Below are positions 1-6,078 of a stretch of DNA of 6,078 bases, one piece after another. Source of the DNA: Hyphomicrobiales bacterium (lineage in GTDB: Bacteria > Pseudomonadota > Alphaproteobacteria > Rhizobiales > Xanthobacteraceae); assembly GCA_023266695.1 (NCBI GenBank), contig JAHFPO010000134.1, forward strand, positions 1 to 6,078. The letters are read 5' to 3'. Below the pieces are notes generated by a model. The model had not been told where the DNA came from, made no database searches, and saw nothing but the letters and a program-made list of their open reading frames with translations. Each line of letters opens with the position of its first letter. Position 1 is the stretch's first letter. Both the position numbers and the translations under genes were made by a program.

Positions 1-1043
1 GGGTGGTGAAGGCGCAGATTCACGCCGGCGGCCGCGGCAAGGCAGGCGGCGTCAAGGTGGTGAAATCGATCGACGACGTGAAGAAAGAGGCGAAACGCCT
101 CTTGGGCTCGACCCTCGTCACCCATCAGACCGGTCCCGAAGGCAAGGTCGTCAATCGCCTCTATGTCGAAGAAGGCTCGGCGATCGCGCGCGAATTCTAT
201 CTCTCGGCGCTGGTCGACCGCGTCACCTCGCGCGTCGCCTTCGTGGTCTCCACCGAGGGCGGCGTCGATATCGAGGAAGTCGCGCACAAATCGCCGGAAA
301 AGATCGTGACCTTCTCGATCGAGCCCGCCACCGGAGTGATGCCGCATCACGGCCGCCGCGTCGCGCAAGTGCTGGGGCTCGCGGGCGACCTCGCCAAACA
401 GGCGGAAAGCCTGCTGCCCAAGCTTTATGCCGCCTTCATCGAGAAGGACATGAACCTGTTGGAGATCAATCCGCTGGTCGCCACCAAGGACGACAAGCTT
501 ATCTGCCTCGACGCCAAGGTCGGCTTCGACACCAACGCGCTCTACCGGCATCCCGACGTCGCCCAGCTCCGCGACGTCACCGAGGAGGACGCCAAGGAAG
601 TCGAGGCCTCGAAATACGACCTCAATTACGTGGCGCTCGACGGCACCATCGGCTGCATGGTGAACGGCGCCGGGCTTGCCATGGCGACCATGGACATCAT
701 CAAGCTCTATGGCATGGCGCCGGCGAACTTCCTCGATGTCGGCGGTGGCGCCACCAAGGAGAAAGTGGCGGCGGCCTTCAAGATCATCACCGCCGACCCG
801 AAGGTGAAGGGGATTTTGGTCAATATTTTCGGCGGCATCATGAAATGCGACATCATCGCGGAAGGCGTGATCGCGGCGGTGAAGGAAGTGGGCCTCGAGG
901 CTCCGCTCGTCGTTCGGCTCGAAGGCACCAATGTCGAGTTGGGCAAGAAAATCATCGCCCAGTCCGGATTGAACGTGATCAGCGGCGACGACCTCGACGA
1001 CGCGGCGCAGAAGATCGTGAAAGCCGTGAGGGGCGCGCGCTGA
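1..1043 (+). CDS. sucC: Succinyl-CoA synthetase (succinate-CoA ligase) beta subunit, 5'-truncated by the window edge
   Basis: Beta subunit of succinyl-CoA synthetase, which with SucD converts succinyl-CoA, phosphate and NDP to succinate, CoA and NTP in the cytoplasmic TCA cycle. First complete codon is at base 3; 346 residues are visible. Aligned from memory to the 388-residue E. coli protein, the first residue matches position 44, so about 43 N-terminal residues are missing, and bases 1-2 (gg) would complete a Trp codon as in E. coli. Visible: the ATP-grasp loop GRGKAGG (local residues 10-16); Asn156 and Asp170 in LLEINPLV and LICLDAKVG, equivalent to Mg-binding Asn199 and Asp213; the ligase domain from about residue 200 with VNGAGLAM (220-227), FLDVGGGATKE (243-253) and NIFGGI (274-279). 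No frameshift or missing key residue seen. The GTG at base 3 is not the true start, because the protein match begins mid-domain. Whether ADP or GDP is preferred cannot be told. The stop overlaps the sucD start. Confidence 0.98.
   Translation, partial: VVKAQIHAGGRGKAGGVKVVKSIDDVKKEAKRLLGSTLVTHQTGPEGKVVNRLYVEEGSAIAREFYLSALVDRVTSRVAFVVSTEGGVDIEEVAHKSPEKIVTFSIEPATGVMPHHGRRVAQVLGLAGDLAKQAESLLPKLYAAFIEKDMNLLEINPLVATKDDKLICLDAKVGFDTNALYRHPDVAQLRDVTEEDAKEVEASKYDLNYVALDGTIGCMVNGAGLAMATMDIIKLYGMAPANFLDVGGGATKEKVAAAFKIITADPKVKGILVNIFGGIMKCDIIAEGVIAAVKEVGLEAPLVVRLEGTNVELGKKIIAQSGLNVISGDDLDDAAQKIVKAVRGAR
85..103 (+). repeat. Perfect 8-bp inverted repeat with AAA loop inside sucC
   Basis: AAGAGGCG (85-92) and CGCCTCTT (96-103) are exact reverse complements around a three-base loop AAA. 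It falls in sucC codons for Lys-Lys-Glu-Ala-Lys-Arg-Leu-Leu. No T-run follows, so it is not a usual terminator. It may be a chance result of codon choice or a local mRNA hairpin. Confidence 0.4.
1028..1033 (+). promoter_or_regulatory. Shine-Dalgarno of sucD, inside the sucC end
   Basis: GAGGGG lies nine bases before the sucD ATG at 1043, inside the last codons of sucC. With the TGATG stop/start overlap this suggests that ribosomes finishing sucC can restart on sucD, which would favour equal amounts of the two subunits. Coupling is inferred from the layout. Confidence 0.55.
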
Positions 1044-1927
1044 TGGCGATCCTCGTCGGCAAGAACACCAAGGTCATCTGCCAGGGCTTCACCGGCAAGA
1101 ACGGCACCTTCCATTCCGAGCAGGCGATCAAGTACGGCACCAAGATGGTCGGCGGCGTCTCCCCCGGCAAAGGCGGCAGCACCCATCTCGGGCTGCCGGT
1201 GTTCGACACTGTCGCCGAAGCGCGCGCCAAGACCCAATGCGACGCGAGCGCGGTCTATGTGCCGCCGGCCGGCGCCGCCGACGCGATCGCGGAGGCGATC
1301 CAGGCGGAAGTGCCGCTTATCGTCTGCATCACCGAGGGCATCCCGGTGCTCGACATGGTGAAGGTGAAGCGCGCGCTCTCCGGTGCGAAATCCCGCCTGA
1401 TCGGGGCGAACTGTCCCGGCGTCATCACGCCCGACGAATGCAAGATCGGCATCATGCCCGGCCACATCCACCGCCGCGGCAAGGTCGGCATCATCTCGCG
1501 CTCGGGCACGCTTACCTACGAAGCGGTGTTCCAGACCACCGCCGAGGGGCTCGGCCAGACCACCTGCGTCGGCATCGGCGGCGATCCGGTCAAGGGCACC
1601 GAATTCATCGACGTGCTCGAGCTGTTCCTCGGCGACAAGGAGACCGAGGCGATTATCTTGATCGGCGAGATCGGCGGCTCGGCCGAGGAGGATGCCGCCC
1701 AGTTCCTCAAGGACGAGGCCAAGCGCGGGAGGAAGAAGCCATGCGTCGGCTTCATTGCAGGCAGGACCGCGCCGCCGGGACGGCGCATGGGCCATGCCGG
1801 CGCCATCATTTCCGGCGGTAAAGGCGGGGCGGAGGGCAAGATCGCCGCCATGGAGGCGGCCGGCATCCGCGTCTCGCCCTCGCCGGCCAGGCTGGGCAAG
1901 ACTCTCGTCGAGGTACTAAAAGGCTGA
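1043..1927 (+). CDS. sucD: Succinyl-CoA synthetase (succinate-CoA ligase) alpha subunit
   Basis: Alpha subunit of succinyl-CoA synthetase; binds CoA and carries the phosphohistidine through which phosphate passes between succinyl-phosphate and the nucleotide bound on SucC. 294 residues, full length (E. coli 289). The ATG at 1043 is chosen because MAILVGKNTKVICQGFTG matches the family N-terminus and overlaps the sucC stop (TGATG); the frame is open further upstream but only as a shadow of sucC. Visible: N-terminal Rossmann CoA-binding domain (about 1-125) with QGFTG (14-18) and VSPGKGG (39-45); CoA-contacting Cys124 in NCPGV; ITEGIP (96-101); Glu209 in GEIGG, which should face the active histidine; and His251 in GRRMGHAGAI, matching E. 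coli His246. A charged insertion at about 224-231 (DEAKRGRK) accounts for the five extra residues and is, as I recall, common in alphaproteobacteria. Position 122 is Ala where Pro is usual (GANCPG). The gene ends with in-frame tandem stops TGA TAA (1925-1930). Confidence 0.98.
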   Translation: MAILVGKNTKVICQGFTGKNGTFHSEQAIKYGTKMVGGVSPGKGGSTHLGLPVFDTVAEARAKTQCDASAVYVPPAGAADAIAEAIQAEVPLIVCITEGIPVLDMVKVKRALSGAKSRLIGANCPGVITPDECKIGIMPGHIHRRGKVGIISRSGTLTYEAVFQTTAEGLGQTTCVGIGGDPVKGTEFIDVLELFLGDKETEAIILIGEIGGSAEEDAAQFLKDEAKRGRKKPCVGFIAGRTAPPGRRMGHAGAIISGGKGGAEGKIAAMEAAGIRVSPSPARLGKTLVEVLKG

Positions 1928-2018
1928 TAAAAGAGGCATATTCCGACGAGCGGCGGCCCGAATCGAGCCATTCCGGAAGCTCCGGCGGCTAGGGCAGCCG
2001 CGTTGCCGGATTCGAAAG
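1928..2018 (+). other. sucD-sucA intergenic spacer, upstream part
   Basis: Noncoding stretch between the sucD stop and the hairpin in front of sucA. I see no convincing -35/-10 pair, no operator and no U-run terminator. It holds weak inverted repeats: CCGGA-agc-TCCGG at 1973-1985 (5-bp stem) and GGCA...TGCC at 1993-2007 (4-bp stem). Either could add structure to the leader, but both are short enough to be chance in GC-rich DNA. An internal promoter for sucAB cannot be excluded by eye. Confidence 0.5.
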
Positions 2019-2040
2019 GAACGGGAAATCTCTCCCGTTC
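2019..2040 (+). promoter_or_regulatory. Perfect 8-bp hairpin abutting the sucA ribosome binding site
   Basis: GAACGGGA (2019-2026) and TCCCGTTC (2033-2040) are exact reverse complements around the six-base loop aatctc. The right arm ends one base before the AGGA of the sucA Shine-Dalgarno. There is no T-run after it, so an ordinary intrinsic terminator is unlikely. It might stabilise or mark a processing point between the sucCD and sucAB parts of the message, or affect access to the ribosome site. The pairing is seen directly; any role is inference. Confidence 0.6.
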
Positions 2041-2044
2041 AGGA
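2041..2044 (+). promoter_or_regulatory. Shine-Dalgarno of sucA
   Basis: AGGA, seven bases before the ATG at 2052. It supports this start, which also gives the expected family N-terminus. Unlike sucD and sucB, sucA does not overlap its upstream gene and so needs its own initiation site. Confidence 0.7.
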
Positions 2045-2051
2045 TAGCGAC

Positions 2052-5003
2052 ATGGCAAGGGCGGACCAGAACGAGGCCTTTCTGCGGACTTCTTTCCTCT
2101 ATGGCGGCAATGCCGCCTATCTCGAAGAGCTGCAGGCCCGTTACGAGCAGAATCCGACATCGGTCGATCAAGGCTGGCAGGCCTTCTTCGCCGCGCTCAA
2201 GGACGAGCACGCGGATGTGCTGAAGAGCGCCCGCGGCGCCTCCTGGAAGCGCCCGGGCTGGCCGGTGCCGATGAACGGCGAGCTGGTCGCCGCACTCGAC
2301 GGCAACTGGATCGAGGTCGAGAAGTCGCTCGGACAGAAAATCCAGGCCCAGGCGCAGGTCAAGGGCGTCGAAATCTCCACCGCCCACGTCCAGCAGGCGA
2401 CCCGCGACTCGGTCCGGGCCTTGATGATGATCCGCGCCTACCGCGCGCGCGGACATCTCCATGCCAAGCTCGATCCCCTCGAGCTCGAGCCGATCCCGGA
2501 GCAGCCCGAGCTCGATCCCAAGTCCTACGGCTTCACCGAGACCGACCTCGACCGCAAGATCTTCATCGATCACGTGCTCGGACTGGAGTTCGCGACCATC
2601 CGCGAGATGGTCGCGATCCTCAACCGCACTTACTGCCAGACCATCGGCGTCGAGTTCATGCACATCTCGAGCCCCGAGGAGAAGGCCTGGATTCAGGAGC
2701 GCATCGAGGGCCCCGACAAGGAAGTGAGCTTCACCCGCGAGGGCAAGCGCGCGATCTTGAACAAGCTGATCGAGGCCGAGGGCTTCGAGAAATTCATCGA
2801 CATCAAATATACCGGCACCAAGCGCTTCGGCATCGACGGTGCCGAATCGATAGTCCCGGCGCTCGAACAGATCATCAAGCGCGGCGGCGCGCTCGGTTTG
2901 CGCGAGGTCATCCTCGGCATGGCCCACCGCGGGCGCTTGAACGTGCTCGCCCATGTGATGGGGAAGCCGCACCGGGCGATCTTCCACGAGTTCAAGGGCG
3001 GCTCGGCGACGCCGGACGAGGTCGAAGGCTCGGGCGACGTCAAATATCACCTCGGTGCGTCGAGCGACCGCGAGTTCGACGGCAACAAGGTGCACCTGTC
3101 GCTTACCGCCAATCCCTCGCACCTCGAGATCGTCGATCCGGTGGTGCTCGGCAAGGCGCGCGCCAAGCAAGATCAGCTGCACGACGTCGAGCGCTCGAAG
3201 GTGCTGCCGCTGTTGCTGCACGGCGACGCGTCGTTCGCGGGCCAGGGCGTGATCGCCGAATGCTTCGGGCTGTCGGGTTTGAAGGGCCACCGCACCGGCG
3301 GCTCGCTTCATTTCATCATCAACAACCAGATCGGCTTCACCACCAATCCGCGCTATGCGCGCTCCTCGCCCTATCCCTCCGACGTCGCCAAGATGATCGA
3401 GGCACCGATCCTGCACACCAACGGCGACGATCCGGAGGCGGTGGTGTTCTGCGCCAAGGTCGCGACCGAGTTCCGCCAGCGCTTCCACAAGCCGGTCGTG
3501 ATCGACATGTTCTGCTACCGGCGCTTCGGCCACAACGAGGGCGATGAGCCTTCGTTCACCCAGCCGCTGATGTACAAGAAGATCCGCTCGCATCCGACCA
3601 CGCTGGAGCTGTACGGAGCCAAACTCGAACAGGAAGGCATCGTCGGCGCGGGCGAAGTCGAGAAGATGAAAAGCGACTGGCACGCGCGGCTCGAGGCCGA
3701 GTACGAAGCGGGCCAGAATTACCGGCCGAACAAGGCCGACTGGCTCGATGGCCGCTGGGCGGGCCTGCGCGCGATCAACGACGTCGACGATCCGCGCCGC
3801 GGCAATACCGGCGTCGCGCTCGATACCCTGAAGGAGATCGGCGCCCGGATCACCGCCGTTCCCCCCGGCTTCCACATCCATCGCACCATCGCGCGCTTCC
3901 TGGAGAACCGGAAGAAGTCGATCGAGGAAGGCACGGGCATCGATTGGGCGACTGCCGAGGCGCTCGCCTTCTCATCACTCTTGCTCGACGGCCATCCGGT
4001 CCGCCTGTCCGGCCAGGATTCCGAACGCGGCACCTTCTCGCAGCGCCACTCGGTTGTGCACGATCAGGAAAACGACGAGCGCTACACCCCCTTCAACCAG
4101 GTGCGCGAGGGCCAGGCACGCTTCGAAGTCATCAATTCGATGCTGTCGGAAGAGGCCGTGCTCGGCTTCGAATATGGTTATTCGCTGGCCGAGCCCAACG
4201 CGCTCACCATCTGGGAGGCCCAATTCGGCGACTTCGCCAACGGTGCGCAGGTGGTGATCGACCAGTTCATCTCCTCGGGCGAACGCAAGTGGCTGCGCAT
4301 GTCGGGCTTGGTGATGCTGTTGCCGCACGGCTACGAGGGTCAGGGGCCGGAACACAGCTCGGCCCGGCTTGAGCGCTTCCTGCAGATGTGCGCCGAGGAC
4401 AACATGCAGGTCGTGAACTGCACCACGCCGGCCAATTATTTCCACTCGCTGCATCGGCAGCTGAAGCGCGACTTCCGCAAGCCCTTAATCGTGATGACGC
4501 CGAAGTCGCTGTTGCGGCTCAAGCGGGCAACCTCGCGGCTCGACGAGATGGGCCCCGAGACCACGTTCCACCGCGTGCTGTGGGACGACGCGCAGCTCCG
4601 TCCCGACGGCGGTGTCAAGCTGGTCGCGAACGAAAAAATCCGCCGAGTCGTGATCTCGTCCGGCAAGGTCTATTACGATCTCCTCGAGGAGCGGGAAAAG
4701 CGCGGGATCGACGACATCTATCTGCTGCGGATCGAGCAGCTCTATCCGTTCCCCTTGAAGGCGCTGGTGCAGGAGCTTTCCCGCTTCAAGGGCGCGGAAG
4801 TGGTGTGGTGCCAGGAAGAGCCGCGCAACCAGGGCGCCTGGGCCTTCGTCCAGCCCTATCTCGAATGGGTGCTCGAACAGATCAAGGCGGCGAGCCGCCG
4901 GCCGCGCTATGTCGGCCGTCCGGCCTCGGCCTCGACGGCGACCGGCCTGATGCCGAGCCACCTGAAACAGCTCCAGGCGTTTCTCGACGAGGCGCTGGCA
5001 TGA
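2052..5003 (+). CDS. sucA: 2-oxoglutarate dehydrogenase E1 component (thiamine-diphosphate dependent)
   Basis: E1 of the cytoplasmic 2-oxoglutarate dehydrogenase complex: decarboxylates 2-oxoglutarate on thiamine diphosphate and transfers the succinyl group to the lipoyl arm of SucB. 983 residues, intact; E. coli is 933, and the longer form fits alphaproteobacteria. Visible: N-terminal E2/E3-contact segment (about 10-50, LRTSFLYGGNAAYLEEL), then an alphaproteobacterial-looking stretch (about 63-90, ASWKRPGWP); dehydrogenase/ThDP domain (about 235-550) with His292 in GMAHRGRLN, His333 in KYHLGASSD, and the ThDP/Mg motif from Gly391-Asp392 to Asn424-Asn425 (INNQIGFTT); YRRFGHNEGDEP (489-500); pyrimidine-binding domain (about 634-826) with Glu707 in FEYGYS and LLPHGYEGQGPEHSSAR (756-772); C-terminal domain (about 830-975) with EEPRNQGAW (922-930). 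No key motif is missing. Codons are GC3-rich, with a few rare ones (ATA at Ile267, tandem TCA at Ser641-642, TTA at Leu812). The stop overlaps a mini-ORF start leading to sucB. Confidence 0.99.
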   Translation: MARADQNEAFLRTSFLYGGNAAYLEELQARYEQNPTSVDQGWQAFFAALKDEHADVLKSARGASWKRPGWPVPMNGELVAALDGNWIEVEKSLGQKIQAQAQVKGVEISTAHVQQATRDSVRALMMIRAYRARGHLHAKLDPLELEPIPEQPELDPKSYGFTETDLDRKIFIDHVLGLEFATIREMVAILNRTYCQTIGVEFMHISSPEEKAWIQERIEGPDKEVSFTREGKRAILNKLIEAEGFEKFIDIKYTGTKRFGIDGAESIVPALEQIIKRGGALGLREVILGMAHRGRLNVLAHVMGKPHRAIFHEFKGGSATPDEVEGSGDVKYHLGASSDREFDGNKVHLSLTANPSHLEIVDPVVLGKARAKQDQLHDVERSKVLPLLLHGDASFAGQGVIAECFGLSGLKGHRTGGSLHFIINNQIGFTTNPRYARSSPYPSDVAKMIEAPILHTNGDDPEAVVFCAKVATEFRQRFHKPVVIDMFCYRRFGHNEGDEPSFTQPLMYKKIRSHPTTLELYGAKLEQEGIVGAGEVEKMKSDWHARLEAEYEAGQNYRPNKADWLDGRWAGLRAINDVDDPRRGNTGVALDTLKEIGARITAVPPGFHIHRTIARFLENRKKSIEEGTGIDWATAEALAFSSLLLDGHPVRLSGQDSERGTFSQRHSVVHDQENDERYTPFNQVREGQARFEVINSMLSEEAVLGFEYGYSLAEPNALTIWEAQFGDFANGAQVVIDQFISSGERKWLRMSGLVMLLPHGYEGQGPEHSSARLERFLQMCAEDNMQVVNCTTPANYFHSLHRQLKRDFRKPLIVMTPKSLLRLKRATSRLDEMGPETTFHRVLWDDAQLRPDGGVKLVANEKIRRVVISSGKVYYDLLEEREKRGIDDIYLLRIEQLYPFPLKALVQELSRFKGAEVVWCQEEPRNQGAWAFVQPYLEWVLEQIKAASRRPRYVGRPASASTATGLMPSHLKQLQAFLDEALA
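2478..2489 (+). repeat. 12-bp perfect palindrome inside sucA, flanked by an 11-bp direct repeat
   Basis: CTCGAGCTCGAG is its own reverse complement and encodes part of Leu-Glu-Leu-Glu (SucA residues 143-146). An 11-bp direct repeat, AGCTCGATCCC, occurs at 2467-2477 and again at 2509-2519, giving the repeated Leu-Asp-Pro in the peptide. This short segment between the N-terminal region and the E1 core is a part of the protein that I expect to vary among species, so local duplication is possible. A chance product of Leu-CTC and Glu-GAG preference is at least as likely. Confidence 0.35.
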
Positions 5004-5031
5004 GCGAGGCGATGGCGCGGAGATTGCGATA

Positions 5032-5032
<1 letters not shown>
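5000..5032 (+). CDS. 10-codon mini-ORF bridging sucA and sucB (putative coupling peptide)
   Basis: Reads MSEAMARRLR then TAA. Its ATG overlaps the sucA stop (ATGA, 5000-5003) and its TAA overlaps the sucB start (TAATG, 5030-5034), so three reading frames are chained with no gap. A possible Shine-Dalgarno, GAGG at 4989-4992, sits seven bases before its ATG. I recognise no family, and the peptide is too short to judge by composition. The likeliest role, if translated, is to carry ribosomes from the sucA end to the sucB start; the sequence of the peptide may not matter. It could equally be a chance product of a short spacer. It is in a different frame from sucB, so it is not an alternative sucB start. 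Confidence 0.35.
5019..5023 (+). promoter_or_regulatory. Shine-Dalgarno of sucB
   Basis: GGAGA, eight bases before the ATG at 5032 and inside the mini-ORF. It supports the chosen sucB start, so sucB can initiate on its own as well as by restart from upstream ribosomes. Confidence 0.65.

Positions 5033-6078
<1,046 letters not shown>

Noticed and set aside
3..5. GTG at base 3 as a real sucC start
   Set aside because: The protein matches SucC from about residue 44 at this point, with no sign of a natural start; the gene is simply cut by the window edge.
845..1042. An upstream in-frame extension of sucD to an ATG at 845
   Set aside because: This part overlaps sucC in another frame, gives an Arg/Gly-rich shadow peptide, and the family N-terminus begins exactly at the ATG at 1043.
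707..1795. A 362-codon open frame on the minus strand opposite sucC and sucD
   Set aside because: Same explanation: over sucD it is in the codon-aligned antisense register, and sense-strand codon bias removes stops. It crosses two well-conserved genes and has no recognisable motif.
2019..2040. Intrinsic terminator separating sucCD from sucAB
   Set aside because: The stem is good, but it is followed by cAGGATAG rather than a T-run, and it lies within 12 bases of the sucA start, so a standard terminator is unlikely.
1989..3881. A 630-codon open frame on the minus strand opposite sucA
   Set aside because: Its codons line up exactly with sucA codons on the other strand, so its stops can arise only where sucA uses TTA, CTA or TCA. 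Those codons are rare here (the frame ends at a CTA in the spacer at 1989), so long open frames appear automatically. The translation shows no recognisable domain and is rich in Arg, Ala, Asp and Leu, as expected for a shadow.

Overview
The window is a compact piece of a tricarboxylic-acid-cycle operon, entirely on the + strand, in the order sucC (3' part) - sucD - sucA - sucB (5' part). Base composition is GC-rich and codons strongly prefer G or C in the third position. The SucA protein has the ~980-residue form and sequence style I associate with Alphaproteobacteria, and the order sucCDAB (usually with mdh just upstream) is typical of Rhizobiales and relatives; enteric bacteria use sucABCD. 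I infer an alphaproteobacterial chromosome but cannot name a genus.

Layout: bases 1-1043 are the last ~347 codons of succinyl-CoA synthetase beta subunit (sucC), cut at the left edge. Its TGA overlaps the ATG of sucD (1043-1927, alpha subunit). A 124-base gap follows, holding a perfect 8-bp hairpin directly against the Shine-Dalgarno of sucA. sucA (2052-5003) encodes 2-oxoglutarate dehydrogenase E1. At its end there is a 10-codon mini-ORF (5000-5032) whose start overlaps the sucA stop (ATGA) and whose stop overlaps the sucB start (TAATG). sucB (5032 to the right edge) encodes the dihydrolipoyl succinyltransferase E2, with its lipoyl domain, E1/E3-binding domain and most of the catalytic core present; the last ~75 residues lie outside.

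Function: E1 and E2 (with E3, not in the window) convert 2-oxoglutarate to succinyl-CoA; SucCD then converts succinyl-CoA to succinate with formation of a nucleoside triphosphate. The genes thus encode two consecutive cycle steps, and overlapping or near-overlapping junctions suggest one transcript with coupled translation.

I found no mobile element, CRISPR array, RNA gene, promoter or novel multi-gene system. Long reading frames on the minus strand are explained as codon-usage shadows. The points worth a second look are small: the mini-ORF linking sucA and sucB, the hairpin touching the sucA ribosome site, one unusual residue in SucD next to the CoA-contacting cysteine, and a second intragenic hairpin in sucC.
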